A DNA stretch of 56,381 bases from an uncultured Clostridia bacterium (GCA_944351415.1 CALVPQ010000008.1:1-56381); one strand, 5' to 3'; shown: positions 34,568-43,992, numbered from the stretch's first letter. Numbers and translations: made by a program. The notes: generated from the sequence alone by a model not told the origin.

Positions 34568-35737
34568 TTACTCAGCATCTGTTGGATTATCATTAGCAGA
34601 CTTTAAGCTTTCTATAGCTTCTTGAAGATTTTTAATATCTTCTTTGATTTGTGCATTTTGAGATGTGAGTAAGTTGAAGATTTGTTCAAGAAGTGGGTAT
34701 CTTTCTGCATTCTTTTCCATTACTTCTTCACAATGTTGAACTGAAAGTTTAAGTCCATCATAAAGGTCAAGGTCTTCTGCAAGTTTCTTTGCCTTTTCTT
34801 CATCAAGGTCTGCATAGTTATTTACACCATAAAGAACAGTCTTTTGTTTAGCAACAAGTGCTTCTTTTCTTTGAAGTTTCTTCTTATCACTTTCAAGAGT
34901 TCTCTTTATTCTTCTTAGTGGAATAAATTCTTTCTTGCATTTACGAAGTTCTTTTTCATTTGCCTTTAATCTTTCTTGTTCTTCTGCAAGTTTTGCTTCA
35001 AGTTCTTCAAGTGATAATGTTGCAGCAAGAGAATCTGAAGAGTCTTTTGCTTCTTCATAAATATTTTCTTGAACTGCATCTTTTACTTCGTCTTCTTGAG
35101 CAGTTTCTTCAGTTGTTTCTTCTTGCTCTTCTGAAGGAGTTTCCTCTTCGGTTTCTTCAGTTGTTTCTTCTGTCTCTTCTGTTAAATCAACTGTGTTTTC
35201 TTCTTCATCGCCTTCTTCTTCATCATCATCTTCTTCTGCTTGAGCATTTTGCATTCTAATAAGTCTTTCCATAAGTTCTTGACGACGTTGTTTGATAAAG
35301 TCGGTAGTTTCATCTTCTTCATCTTCTTCGTCTTCTTCATCTTCTTCAGACTCATCATCTGTAGATTCAACATTTTCATTTTCTTCATCTTCAGGTTCTT
35401 CTGTTTTTTCTGTTTCCTCTACTTCTTCTTGTTCTTCCGCATTTTGTGCAGCTGTTTCTGCTTCTGGGTCGTAGTCTTCTACAATAACACCATCATTTGC
35501 ACCATTATATAAAATTGTTGCAATTTCTGGGTCTTTTTTAACCTGGTCAGCTTTTTCAAGAGCATCAACTCTCTTTCTTAAGTCTTCTGTTTCTTCTTGT
35601 TGCTTCTTTGATATTGCTTCTGCATCTTTATTTTTATGTGAAAGACTCATAAATAAGTCGCCCATAAAATATAAAAGAAATCCGCCTGCTACAATAATTC
35701 CAAGAACGACAACTACGGTAATAATTACTGAACTCAT
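34568..35737 (-). CDS. Membrane-anchored, glutamate-rich coiled-coil protein
   Basis: A 389-residue protein with an N-terminal membrane helix (about residues 4-28). A short coiled coil follows, then a low-complexity region of about 150 residues dominated by Glu, Asp and Thr (about 95-240), and a C-terminal basic/acidic coiled coil (about 255-380). The acidic region is extremely repetitive. No family is recognised; the layout resembles EzrA-like or other cell-envelope scaffold proteins only in general form. ATG 35737 has AAGGAAG 8 nt upstream; a GTG three codons earlier is less likely. It follows ssrA on the same strand with no strong terminator between. Confidence 0.6.
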   Translation of the reverse strand: MSSVIITVVVVLGIIVAGGFLLYFMGDLFMSLSHKNKDAEAISKKQQEETEDLRKRVDALEKADQVKKDPEIATILYNGANDGVIVEDYDPEAETAAQNAEEQEEVEETEKTEEPEDEENENVESTDDESEEDEEDEEDEEDETTDFIKQRRQELMERLIRMQNAQAEEDDDEEEGDEEENTVDLTEETEETTEETEEETPSEEQEETTEETAQEDEVKDAVQENIYEEAKDSSDSLAATLSLEELEAKLAEEQERLKANEKELRKCKKEFIPLRRIKRTLESDKKKLQRKEALVAKQKTVLYGVNNYADLDEEKAKKLAEDLDLYDGLKLSVQHCEEVMEKNAERYPLLEQIFNLLTSQNAQIKEDIKNLQEAIESLKSANDNPTDAE

Positions 35738-35803
35738 AATTTTCACTTCCTTTTCTTAATTTTTTGTTTTGGCATACTTCTTTTTTCGACCTTTTGCCTT
35801 CTT

Positions 35804-36201
35804 TGGTGGAGACGGCGGGAATTGAACCCGCTTCCGAAAAACTTGTTTAAAACTTTTCTACATGTTTAGTTTATGTTATTACTTTATTATTAACCCTAAC
35901 ATAAACAAAATTTGGTTAATAACTAGCCTTTAATTTTTATAAATAGAGCCAAGGCTTTATCTATTTACAGAGCACCAACTTAAATCCTTAGAGCAACTAG
36001 GTGAAATTGCAATGGATTGATTGAAAATTGTTCAATCGAGATTTTTTCTGTTCGATTAGGCAGCGTAAGCTAAGCTTGCGTTGTCCATACGAACAACTTT
36101 GTTTTCGTTTGCGTTTATTTGCGCTTGTCCTTTTTAGGTGTAGACTCACCACATGCTTTACATTTTAACCAATGCTCCCCGTCGAAACCAATAACGCCCC
36201 C
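35804..36201 (-). ncRNA. ssrA: Transfer-messenger RNA (tmRNA, ssrA)
   Basis: A one-piece tmRNA of 398 nt. The 5' end GGGGGCG pairs with CGTCTCC near the 3' end (two G-U pairs), with encoded A-CCA at 35807-35804. The tRNA-like domain has T-loop TTCAATT, and the 5' side reads GGTTTCGACGGGG. The tag frame runs 36112-36056 from resume codon GCA and encodes ANENKVVRMDNASLAYAA followed by TAA, ending in the protease-recognised AYAA. It rescues stalled ribosomes with SmpB, whose gene ends 12 nt upstream on the same strand, so the two are probably co-transcribed. Confidence 0.97.
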
Positions 36202-36213
36202 AAGCGTTAAGGG

Positions 36214-36657
36214 TTAATACCTTTTAAGCACTCGGTCAAGGTCCCTCTGGATTGCCTTATCCTTTAGAACCTGTCTCTTATCATAGAGTTTCTTTCCTTT
36301 TGCTAGTCCTATCTCAACTTTAGCTTTTCCGCCACTCATATACACCTTTGTTGGCACAATTGAATAACCTTTTTCTAAAGTCTTACGTTCTAGTGAAAGG
36401 ATTTCATCTTTATGTAAGAGCAACTTTCTTGTTCGCTTCGTTTCGCTATCAAGATGATTTGAATTGTCAGTAGGTGCAATATAGCAATTTTTTAGGTATG
36501 CCTGCCCGTCTTTTATAACAACATAGCTGTCACTAAGACTTAGTTTGCCCTTGCTTACTGATTTTATCTCACCACCTTTAAGCTCTATTCCAGCTTCAAG
36601 TAAGTCAGAAACGAAGAAATTATGATAGGCTTTTCTATTATTTGTTAGTATCTTCAT
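36214..36657 (-). CDS. smpB: SsrA-binding protein SmpB
   Basis: SmpB binds tmRNA and carries it to stalled ribosomes. The 147-residue protein from 36657 shows the family N-terminal NRKAYHNFF, EAGIELKGGEIKSV, the YLKNCYIAP segment, and the basic C-terminal KGKKLYDKRQVLKDK that enters the mRNA channel. GGAG lies 6 nt before ATG 36657; the frame is open for 13 codons upstream but they are not conserved. It is placed directly before ssrA and downstream of rnr and secG, the classic Bacillota secG-rnr-smpB-ssrA order. Confidence 0.97.
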   Translation of the reverse strand: MKILTNNRKAYHNFFVSDLLEAGIELKGGEIKSVSKGKLSLSDSYVVIKDGQAYLKNCYIAPTDNSNHLDSETKRTRKLLLHKDEILSLERKTLEKGYSIVPTKVYMSGGKAKVEIGLAKGKKLYDKRQVLKDKAIQRDLDRVLKRY

Positions 36658-36960
36658 CTCGTCTCCTATTATAACACTGATTTTAATGATTTTCAATACC
36701 CTATTTAAAAAAAATTGATAATTTATTGAATTTTTTTACTTATTTTTTAAAAAATTTGAGTAAAAATCATTAATTTTCGACTTTTTTGCAGTTTATAACG
36801 TAAATTTTGAAAGTTTTTTATTATTTATGTTAAACTGTGCATTCTTTTATATTTTACACTATTTTTCTGATAAAATATACTTTTTTTAAAAAGAAAAATA
36901 AAAATTTTTATCAGAAATTGAAATCAATTGATTTTATTCTTGAGTTCTCTTTGTTTTATA

Positions 36961-37059
36961 CTCGCAGAAAGCCACGTCTGAAAGACGTGGAAAAGGGCTT
37001 TTTCTGGCAAAAAGCCCTTAAATTTTAAAAACAACGTTTTTAAAATTTCTTTCTGCGAG
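36961..37059 (+). repeat. Cloverleaf intergenic element E7
   Basis: The outer stem is CTCGCAGAAAG (36961-36971) paired with 37049-37059. The arms are CCACGTCT with loop GAA (36972-36990), AAGGGCTTTTT with a 5-nt loop (36993-37019), and the A/T-rich AAATTTTAAAAAC with loop AAC (37020-37048). All stems are perfect and abut closely; this is the longest copy (99 nt). It lies between rnr and smpB. The rest of 36658-37172 is A/T-rich with no gene. Confidence 0.88.
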
Positions 37060-37172
37060 CCGTGACTATAACTAAAAACCAAAATAAAAAATTACTTTAG
37101 ATAAATCCATTCTTAAAATCTTAATTTATGCAGTAGTTTATGAAAAAGAGCAAGTTTTTAACACTGCCCTTA

Positions 37173-39266
37173 TTATTTAATAAATCTTACAAATTCAAAA
37201 TCAATTTTTCTTGTATAGATATTAGCTGCTGTTAATTTAACAACCAATTTATCACCAACAGAAAAAGAAAGTTTTTGACCTTTAAGTTTAAGTTGTTTTT
37301 CAAATAGTAAGAAACCACTGTCTGGCAAATCTTCTACTTTTATTAGCCCCTCGACTGTGTTTGGAAGTTCTACAAAAATTCCAAAATTTGTGACAGAAGA
37401 AACCACACCTTCAAACTCCTGTCCCACCTTATCTCTCATAAGGTATGCTTTCCACAAGTCATCAACTTCACGTTCACATTTATCAGCATTTTTTTCTGTT
37501 AAACTTGACTGCTCTCCTGCTTCAAAAGTAAAAGACTCAAGTTCAGCCTTTCTTTGCCCATCTAAATTCTTTTTGCGAAGAACTTCCTTGATAATTCTAT
37601 GAATAGTAAGGTCAGGATAACGGCGAATTGGAGAAGTGAAGTGGCAATAGTATTTTAATGCTAAACCAAAGTGCCCTAGACATTGATTTGTATATCTTGC
37701 TTTTTGCATAGAGCGAAGGATAACTTTATTTACTGTTTCAGTGTAAGCTTGGCCACTACATAGTTTTATTAGAGTTTGATAATACTCTGGTGTAATATTA
37801 TTTGGCACTGCTGGGGTTCTTATTCCTAATCCCTTTAAGTATTCTATAACATTTTCTGTTTTTTCTTTTCTTGGACTTTCATGCACACGATATAAAAATG
37901 GAATATCATTATCACAATACTCTTTTGCAACAGTTTGATTTGCAAGCACCATAAAATCTTCAATAAGACGGTGTGCATCATTTCGCTCTCGTTTTGTAAA
38001 GTCAACAGCCATGCCATTTTCATCAAAAACGAATTGAACTTCTGGAATTTCAAAGTCAAGAGAGCCTTCTTCTGCCTTCTTTGCTTGAATTTTTTTTGAA
38101 ATTTCATGCATAAGTTTAAGCTCTTCTTTTACACTTTCAGTTTTTGCATCAGCTGGTTGATTACAGAGAACTTTATATACATCTGTATAATTAAGCCTTG
38201 CCTTACTTTTTATAACACTTTCACAAATTTTATGTGAAATGACATTTGCATTTTCATCAAGTGTCATTATACAAGATAATGTTAGCCTTTCAACGCCTTC
38301 ATTAAGAGAGCATATTCCATTTGAAAGTTCTTTTGGAAGCATTGGCAACACTGATGTTGGAAAGTATACACTAGTGCCACGATTATATGCTTCTTCGTCA
38401 AGCAAACTGTCATACTTTACATATTCTCCAACATCAGCAATATGCACTCCTAGTATATAGCCATCTTCCGTCTTTTCAATAGAGATGGCATCATCTAGGT
38501 CTTTTGCATCTTCACCATCTATTGTGAAAGTGACTGTTTCTGTTAAATCAAGCCTTCCTTCCTTTTGCTTTTCAGTCACTTTTTGTGGCAGAGCTCTTGC
38601 CTCTTCAAGCACTTCAGAAGAAAAAGTTTCATACAATTGATGGTCGCGAATTATTGCAAGCTCACAAGCCTTTACATCATCACTTTTTCCAAGAACTTCT
38701 GTTACCACACCTGTGGTTTTGCCATTATGACGAGTTAAATTTATTACAACTCTATCATCTTCTCTTGCACGAAGCCCACCTTTTATCAATAAAATTTTAA
38801 ATGGTATGCGTGTGTTATCTGGTTCAACAAAAAGATTTCCGCCAACCTTTTCAACAACACCTGCTATACTTTTTACTGGTTTAAATATGCTGACAACTTT
38901 TCCATCAGTTTCATCACCATTTCGTGATAAAATTTTTATGATAACACGGTCGCCATCTATCGCTCCACCCTGCATATTTGCAGGTATGAAAACATCTTCT
39001 TCATCTGAATTATCTATTTGACAAAATCCAAAGCCCTTTGCATTGCCAATAAAAGTTCCACGAACATAATCCCCTGAAGGAATAACAATATATCTATTAC
39101 TTTCTTTAAAAATAAGCCCATCATTCTCAAGTCTTTTGAAATCTTTTTTTACTTCTTCATAAGGTATATTGTATGTGTTCTCTATAAAATAAAAAAGATT
39201 GTCTAGCCTTTTAAAAGCTAAACTATCTTTCTTTAATAATTCTAAAATTATATTCCTTGCTTGCAC
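37173..39266 (-). CDS. rnr: Ribonuclease R (RNB-family 3'-5' exoribonuclease)
   Basis: RNase R degrades structured RNA 3'-to-5' and works with tmRNA/SmpB on defective mRNAs. The 697-residue protein has an N-terminal winged-helix region, cold-shock domains (about 65-220), the RNB catalytic core with DGEDAKDLDDAISI (metal-binding Asp residues), and a C-terminal S1 domain (GQEFEGVVSSVTNFGIFVEL). The start is taken as GTG 39266, which overlaps the secG TAG by 1 nt and has AGGTG about 7 nt upstream; the longer frame would overlap secG by 49 nt. The basic tail of some RNase R proteins is absent. Confidence 0.95.
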   Translation of the reverse strand: MQARNIILELLKKDSLAFKRLDNLFYFIENTYNIPYEEVKKDFKRLENDGLIFKESNRYIVIPSGDYVRGTFIGNAKGFGFCQIDNSDEEDVFIPANMQGGAIDGDRVIIKILSRNGDETDGKVVSIFKPVKSIAGVVEKVGGNLFVEPDNTRIPFKILLIKGGLRAREDDRVVINLTRHNGKTTGVVTEVLGKSDDVKACELAIIRDHQLYETFSSEVLEEARALPQKVTEKQKEGRLDLTETVTFTIDGEDAKDLDDAISIEKTEDGYILGVHIADVGEYVKYDSLLDEEAYNRGTSVYFPTSVLPMLPKELSNGICSLNEGVERLTLSCIMTLDENANVISHKICESVIKSKARLNYTDVYKVLCNQPADAKTESVKEELKLMHEISKKIQAKKAEEGSLDFEIPEVQFVFDENGMAVDFTKRERNDAHRLIEDFMVLANQTVAKEYCDNDIPFLYRVHESPRKEKTENVIEYLKGLGIRTPAVPNNITPEYYQTLIKLCSGQAYTETVNKVILRSMQKARYTNQCLGHFGLALKYYCHFTSPIRRYPDLTIHRIIKEVLRKKNLDGQRKAELESFTFEAGEQSSLTEKNADKCEREVDDLWKAYLMRDKVGQEFEGVVSSVTNFGIFVELPNTVEGLIKVEDLPDSGFLLFEKQLKLKGQKLSFSVGDKLVVKLTAANIYTRKIDFEFVRFIK

Positions 39267-39571
39267 TATTCTACACCTATAAATATCTGAGTTATAAAGA
39301 ATAATATTATACACACAAAGATTATTATTCCCATTGAAATAGTTATTCTTTTCAAAATGCTATCACGTGAAGCACCCTTATTTTGTGAATAATAACTTTC
39401 CTGACTTGCTCCTGTGAAAGCATCTAGGCTTTTTGATGAGTCATTTGATTGCATAAGTGTTGTGATTATTAAAACTATCGCAGCGGCTATTATTATTCCA
39501 AATAGAATATATCTAAGTATTGGCAGAAAATCAGCCCAAAAGTCGCTTACAAGTTGTTGTTCATTATTCAT
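39266..39571 (-). CDS. secG: Preprotein translocase subunit SecG
   Basis: SecG is a small integral component of the SecYEG protein-export channel. The 101-residue protein has an extended polar N-terminus (about 18 residues) and two membrane helices at about 20-42 and 74-97. Between them the conserved-type loop MQSNDSSKSLDAFTGASQE resembles the usual Q-rich loop with AFGG in classical SecG (here AFTG). AGGAG precedes the ATG. Its TAG stop overlaps the rnr GTG by 1 nt. Gene order secG-rnr-smpB-ssrA supports the call. Confidence 0.9.
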   Translation of the reverse strand: MNNEQQLVSDFWADFLPILRYILFGIIIAAAIVLIITTLMQSNDSSKSLDAFTGASQESYYSQNKGASRDSILKRITISMGIIIFVCIILFFITQIFIGVE

Positions 39572-39586
39572 TTTTAAAACTCTCCT

Positions 39587-39826
39587 TTATAATCTTGTTA
39601 AGGTGCAGAACCATATTGTGAAAAGCACAAATATTATCAAAAATATTATTTGCACCCATTTTATTTTCATTTTAGTTTTGTTTATTGATGCACTTAAAAT
39701 ATTTTTTAGTAGCCATAGTGAACATGCCGCAAATACACATATTAACACTATAAGCCAAGTGTTTCCTAAGCCATCATGTATAGCTCTTCCCCAATCATCA
39801 AACCAATTTAAAAGTAGACTATTCAT
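39587..39826 (-). CDS. Two-helix membrane protein upstream of secG
   Basis: A 79-residue protein with hydrophobic segments at about residues 24-42 and 56-75 joined by a basic loop (SASINKTKMKIK). No family recognised. It lies 15 nt before secG on the same strand and is probably co-transcribed. AGAGAGG before the ATG supports translation. It could be an accessory membrane peptide; nothing else can be said. Confidence 0.55.
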   Translation of the reverse strand: MNSLLLNWFDDWGRAIHDGLGNTWLIVLICVFAACSLWLLKNILSASINKTKMKIKWVQIIFLIIFVLFTIWFCTLTRL

Positions 39827-39997
39827 TTTTAACCTCTCTTAGCTTATTTTATCATAAAAAAATTATAATTTCAATATGTTGATGAAATTTTAAAGAGCAT
39901 ATTACTTTTTTATTATAACTATTTTAAAAATTAAGTCAAATAAATATTAATGTTTTTAAATTTTTTATTAAATTCTTTTAATAAAATTTTTATAACT

Positions 39998-40025
39998 AAA
40001 AAAACACCTTTTCAAAAAGGTGCTT
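39998..40025 (-). terminator. Terminator after 74-codon membrane protein gene
   Basis: Stem CACCTTTT with AAAAGGTG, followed by a T-run on the minus strand; it separates the gene at 40046 from the secG cluster. The gap 39843-39997 is A/T-rich with an A/T hairpin at about 39963-39985 and no gene. Confidence 0.8.
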
Positions 40026-40045
40026 TTTTATTGGCTGTTTTTTCC

Positions 40046-40270
40046 TTAAACGTTCAATAGACGCATAATTCTGCCATTAAGAATCATAAGAACTAAGTCA
40101 ATAATCCAGATTATGTTCCAGCCTAGGATAATTCTTAAAAGTGCGGCAACAATCTTTCCTTCAGTTAATCTTGTTACAAAGCCAAGAATAAGTGCTGTGA
40201 CAGGAATGATTGCAAGAATTATACTTAAAATTCTATTCCAGCCAAAATAATCTTTACCTGTTTTTGCCAT
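40046..40270 (-). CDS. Small two-helix membrane protein
   Basis: A 74-residue membrane protein with two hydrophobic segments (about residues 12-34 and 42-63), an aromatic/basic N-terminus (KDYFGWNR) and a short basic end. It resembles small YqaE/Pmp3-like or DUF-type stress membrane proteins in size and in the 'LGWNIIWIIDLVLMI' second helix, but the match is not firm. GGAGGG precedes the ATG. Single gene, terminated at about 39998. Confidence 0.6.
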   Translation of the reverse strand: MAKTGKDYFGWNRILSIILAIIPVTALILGFVTRLTEGKIVAALLRIILGWNIIWIIDLVLMILNGRIMRLLNV

Positions 40271-40338
40271 AATACCCTCCTGCTATTATTATACAATAAA
40301 TTTTTTGTAATAACAATCATTTTTTGTATTTTTTTGTT

Positions 40339-41001
40339 TTAATTTATTGTCCATTCAATTGTGACATTTGCCTCAATTTTTATATCGTCAACATTAATTG
40401 TTTCCATGCTTTCACTTGATGAGCTTTTTGCCATTAAAGCGCCTTCATATTGTGCTGAGAATTGTTTAGGACGATGAATGTTTATTTGCTTAAAACTATG
40501 GTCAATAAGCACAATTTGTCCAAGTTTTACTTCAGCACTTTCAGCTAAAAGCTCTGCCTTCTCTTTTGCATCTGCAACAGCCTGTTTTAAAGCCTGAGCT
40601 TTTAAACTTGAAGTATCTTCAACTGAGAAATTTATTGAAAGAGTTGGATTTGCTAGTGCTGAAGAGATTGTGTTTATACATCTTGCAAGTTTTTTATTAT
40701 TATACTCAAACTTTATTTCAAGGTTATGTGTGATTACATACCTATCAAACACATACTTGCCCGTTTTAAAACTTTCAACATATTTAGTTGCAGTGTTTAC
40801 CCTAAAATCAGTTGTTTTGATGTTTTTCTCTTTGAAATCGTTAGCTATTAATTCTTTTTTTAAGTCTACAACAAGCCTATCACACTCGTCTAGCGCCTTT
40901 TGATACTCTTTATTCTCACCCTTAATGGTAAGTGAAATTGTTATTGTGTCTGGAGCCTGTGATGCTGTGCCTATTCCTGTTAATCTTAAAATTCTATCCA
41001 T
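40339..41001 (-). CDS. SIMPL-domain protein (DUF541)
   Basis: A 220-residue protein matching the SIMPL/DUF541 pattern: N-terminal LTGIGTASQAPDTITISL, the KEKNIKTTDFRVN segment, the YVITHNLEIKF strand, and the C-terminal VADAKEKAELLAES region followed by I.IEANVTIEW. No signal peptide is present, unlike many family members (BP26-like proteins are exported), so it is probably cytoplasmic. Function is poorly understood. The start has GAAGG upstream. Element E8 lies directly 5' of the gene. Confidence 0.85.
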   Translation of the reverse strand: MDRILRLTGIGTASQAPDTITISLTIKGENKEYQKALDECDRLVVDLKKELIANDFKEKNIKTTDFRVNTATKYVESFKTGKYVFDRYVITHNLEIKFEYNNKKLARCINTISSALANPTLSINFSVEDTSSLKAQALKQAVADAKEKAELLAESAEVKLGQIVLIDHSFKQINIHRPKQFSAQYEGALMAKSSSSESMETINVDDIKIEANVTIEWTIN

Positions 41002-41037
41002 ATAAACCTTCCCTTATGATATATTTTTTTATTATTT

Positions 41038-41130
41038 GTGGGCGAAAGTTGCTCGCCTCAGGGCGAGTCCAAAGAAAGCGACAGCTTTCTTAGAAAAATT
41101 TTTAGGATAAAAATTTTTACTTTCGCCCAC
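41038..41130 (+). repeat. Cloverleaf intergenic element E8
   Basis: The outer stem is GTGGGCGAAAGT (41038-41049) paired with 41119-41130. The arms are CTCGCC/GGCGAG (41052-41067), AAGAAAGC with loop GACA (41072-41091), and the A/T-only AAAAATTTTTA with loop GGA (41094-41118). It lies between the SIMPL and cupin genes, both on the minus strand. Confidence 0.88.
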
Positions 41131-41166
41131 CCACGCAATATGTTTTTAGATTATCACCTTTTATAA

Positions 41167-41565
41167 TTACAATTTATTATATTCTTCATCAGAAACAGCT
41201 TCAAGCCATTCGTTGCTTCCACCTTCTGCTGGTATTTCAATAGCAATATGTGAAAACCAACTATCTTTAGCTGCGCCATGCCAATGTTTAACTTCAGGGG
41301 CAATATAGACAACATCGCCTGGTTTTAACTCCTGTGCTTGTTTTCCAAATTCTTGATACCAGCCTTTACCATCAGTGCAAAGCAAAATTTGTCCACCTTT
41401 ATGATGAATATGCCAATTATTTTGGCAACCTGGTTCAAATGTTACATTTGCAACATTTACTCCCTTTCCATTTAATGGTTTTAAATAACTATTACCAATA
41501 AAATATTGTGCATAGGCGGTATTAGGTTGCCCTAACCCAAATAATGGGCTATTTTCTTTTTCCAT
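41167..41565 (-). CDS. Cupin-domain protein
   Basis: A 132-residue single-domain cupin. Metal-site motif 1 is WHIHHKGGQILLCTDGKGWYQ near residues 50-70 (two His) and motif 2 is PGDVVYIAPEVKHWHGA (His). It resembles the small cupins that accompany carboxymuconolactone decarboxylase-like proteins. The first residues MEKENSPLFGLGQPN are typical of that group. Substrate unknown. AAGGAGAAAG precedes ATG 41565; the frame is open 14 codons further upstream without support. Single gene. Confidence 0.85.
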   Translation of the reverse strand: MEKENSPLFGLGQPNTAYAQYFIGNSYLKPLNGKGVNVANVTFEPGCQNNWHIHHKGGQILLCTDGKGWYQEFGKQAQELKPGDVVYIAPEVKHWHGAAKDSWFSHIAIEIPAEGGSNEWLEAVSDEEYNKL

Positions 41566-41621
41566 AATTCTTTCTCCTTTCCTTCTATATTTTATCATAA
41601 TTAACATTTAATTCAAAATAA

Positions 41622-41936
41622 TTAATTTAATCTTTTTAACTCATATATATCATCAAAATAAATTTTTTTATAATTTACAACAAGCAGATGCTCTTCTATA
41701 TTTAAAGTTGCTTTGCCTTGAAGTTCTACGTAGTGTTCATTTTCATAGAATTTTACAAAAATAACATCATTTTTATCTAAATTTAACAATATTTTTGATA
41801 TTTCTGCTGCCTTTTCTTCACTAAGTTCGCCCTTAGCCACTCTCTCATGTTCATACTCTTTCATTCTTAGAGCTTCATGTAAACCCTTCAAAGTATCAAA
41901 AGGCATAAATTGTTTTGCTCGTTCTGCTTGTGGCAT
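41622..41936 (-). CDS. YolD-like protein
   Basis: A 104-residue YolD-like protein. The N-terminal MPQAERAKQFMPFDTLKGL matches the family pattern in which an acidic/aromatic motif follows R.KW.PF..L.G. YolD-like proteins are commonly encoded with a Y-family polymerase (UvrX/YqjW) and are thought to act in UV or translesion responses. Here it starts 2 nt after the polymerase TAA, with GGAGAGG upstream of ATG 41936. The pairing supports both calls. Confidence 0.8.
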   Translation of the reverse strand: MPQAERAKQFMPFDTLKGLHEALRMKEYEHERVAKGELSEEKAAEISKILLNLDKNDVIFVKFYENEHYVELQGKATLNIEEHLLVVNYKKIYFDDIYELKRLN

Positions 41937-41937
41937 T

Positions 41938-43212
41938 TTAATCCTCTCCACTGTTATGCCCTCCTATAAGTTTATTTCGTTCTATCATTGTGGCATTCTC
42001 TTGCAAATCCATAGCCTTTAGCACTGCATTCTTGCCATACTTATCTTGTAAGTTCAATAAGCTTTCAATAAGTTTTTTCTCTTTTTTTATCTTCTCAACA
42101 TTAGCAAACAGGTCGTAGCTTTCATAAATTTTATCCTTTAAATCGCCATAATCATAGCCAAGTTTTCTTATTGCCCTATTTCTATCTACAATTTTATCAA
42201 AGAGTTGCATGGCATAACCTTCTATAATAGAATAGAGATTTGTTGTTTCTCTCATTCGCATACTTCCTTTAACAAGTTCCTTATTTCTATCACCATAAGT
42301 TACATATAAGTGAATTAATTGTGTGACATAGCCATCTTTATAAAGTCTATAGCAACCAGTTTGCAACATTTCCTTCATAACAAGTTTTGCATCTTCAAAA
42401 TTATAATTTTTCGGCAAAATTTGCGTATTTGATATAGACTTTTTCTTAGTTTTATAATTTTTTATATCTTTTATTGTGCAAGTTTCTCTTCCCCAGGCAT
42501 GGTCAATTAAAAGTTCTGCATTAATTCCAAACTCTCTATAAAGCAAATTTTCGTCAGCGTGTGCTATGTCAAACATATCATGAATATTAAGCTTTTCAAG
42601 GTGTTTCTCTGTTCCTTTTGAAATACCCCAAAAGTCGGTAATTGGTTTATGATGCCACAATTTTTCGCGATATTTTTCTTCAGTTAGCCAACCTATAAAA
42701 TCTTTTGAATGTTTAGCAGTAATATCTAATGCGATTTTAGCAAGATACATATTACTTCCAATACCTGCCGTTGATGGTATATGAAGTTTATCCTTTATTT
42801 CTCCCATTAATTTTTGTGCAAATTCCTTTGCTTTCAAGTTATACATCTTTAAATAATCGGTGGCATCTATAAAACATTCATCAATAGAATAAACATGAAT
42901 ATCATTTTTGTCTATATATTTTAAATAAATGCCATATATCTCTGCTGCATATTTGATATATTTGTTCATACGTGGCTTTGCTATGATATATTCTATATTT
43001 TTCGGAATTTCAAAGAGCCTGCATCTGTTTTTAACTCCCTGTGCTTTCATCTTAGGTGTAACTGCAAGGCATATACCACCTTCTCCGCGTGACTGGTCTG
43101 CTACAACTAAATTAGTTTCAAAAGGATTTAGCCCACGTTCTGCACATTCGACAGATGCAAAAAAAGTTTTCATATCAATCACAAAATACACACGTGTCTT
43201 TTTATCGGTCAT
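41938..43212 (-). CDS. Y-family DNA polymerase (UmuC/UvrX-type)
   Basis: A 424-residue translesion DNA polymerase or repair protein. It has the catalytic motif VIDMKTFFASVE near residues 11-22, SIDECFIDATD near 102-112 (two acidic metal ligands), the helix-hairpin-helix TAGIGSNMYLAKIALD and ITDFWGISKGTEKHLEKL, and a C-terminal little-finger-like region. It is closer to the UvrX/YqjW and UmuC group than to DinB. GGAG precedes the ATG after a TATAAT. It is first gene of a two-gene unit with yolD. No recognisable SOS box was found upstream. Confidence 0.9.
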   Translation of the reverse strand: MTDKKTRVYFVIDMKTFFASVECAERGLNPFETNLVVADQSRGEGGICLAVTPKMKAQGVKNRCRLFEIPKNIEYIIAKPRMNKYIKYAAEIYGIYLKYIDKNDIHVYSIDECFIDATDYLKMYNLKAKEFAQKLMGEIKDKLHIPSTAGIGSNMYLAKIALDITAKHSKDFIGWLTEEKYREKLWHHKPITDFWGISKGTEKHLEKLNIHDMFDIAHADENLLYREFGINAELLIDHAWGRETCTIKDIKNYKTKKKSISNTQILPKNYNFEDAKLVMKEMLQTGCYRLYKDGYVTQLIHLYVTYGDRNKELVKGSMRMRETTNLYSIIEGYAMQLFDKIVDRNRAIRKLGYDYGDLKDKIYESYDLFANVEKIKKEKKLIESLLNLQDKYGKNAVLKAMDLQENATMIERNKLIGGHNSGED

Positions 43213-43325
43213 AAATTCTCCAAAGTTATTATACCATAAATTTTTAATTTAACAATAAAAAAACAAGGACAAACCTTGTTATTTTAAAAATTTATCTTTC
43301 ATTAATATTTACCATTTTATTATTT

Positions 43326-43898
43326 CTATTTGCCTTTATGATGTTCTTTGTCTTGTTGCCCTTTGTAATTTATAAATCTGTTATTCCAAGGTGTTAAAGG
43401 TTTGTTAGTTAAAGATTTTGAATATATAATTATATTGCCTATATCAGTTGTTACATCATCATTGTTTTTATAAAACTCTTTCGTCATTCCCATTTTTTCA
43501 TATAACTTGCAGGCATTGGCATTATCTACATCATCGGTATATAGCCTTATAATATTAAAACCATTATCTTTTGCCCAATCTTCAAAAATTTTAAAAATTA
43601 AAGTTCCATAACCCTGCTTTCTCTTGTCTTGTCTAACACCATACCACCCAAGCCAACACTCGTCAAGCTCTTCTTCAATATAATGTCCCCATAACCCTAT
43701 AGGCTCACCATTGTTATCTTTTACAATATAGTATTCAATTTGATATTTTCTAGGTTTATTGCTATGTAAATTTTGTTCTATAGCATCAATATAGTTTTGT
43801 CTTGCATCTTCACGTGGAAAAATTGAATGTTGAAGTTTCAGCGCTTGCTCAATATTATCTTGTGTTATCAGCTCGCTATATAAATTATAATTTTTCAT
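43326..43898 (-). CDS. GNAT-family N-acetyltransferase
   Basis: A 190-residue GNAT acetyltransferase. The acetyl-CoA loop is VRQDKRKQGYGTLIF near residues 85-99 (Q/R-x-x-G-x-G/A form QGYG), preceded by the WLGWYGV strand and followed by NANACKLYEKMGM, the typical final helix. Substrate unknown. AAGGAG lies 6 nt before the ATG. The C-terminal 15 residues are polar and basic. It is a single gene upstream of the Y-family polymerase and downstream of tRNA-Pro on the same strand. Confidence 0.85.
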   Translation of the reverse strand: MKNYNLYSELITQDNIEQALKLQHSIFPREDARQNYIDAIEQNLHSNKPRKYQIEYYIVKDNNGEPIGLWGHYIEEELDECWLGWYGVRQDKRKQGYGTLIFKIFEDWAKDNGFNIIRLYTDDVDNANACKLYEKMGMTKEFYKNNDDVTTDIGNIIIYSKSLTNKPLTPWNNRFINYKGQQDKEHHKGK

Positions 43899-43992
43899 TT
43901 CAACTCCTTAGTTTATTAATTATTTTTATAGCTATTTTTCTTCTGTTAGCTTTATAAACCTTTGGCTTATAAAACAGCACAAATATAATTCT

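Noticed and set aside
39266..39314. RNase R start at GTG 39314
   Set aside because: That start overlaps secG by 49 nt and lacks a ribosome binding site; GTG 39266 has AGGTG upstream and a 1-nt overlap.
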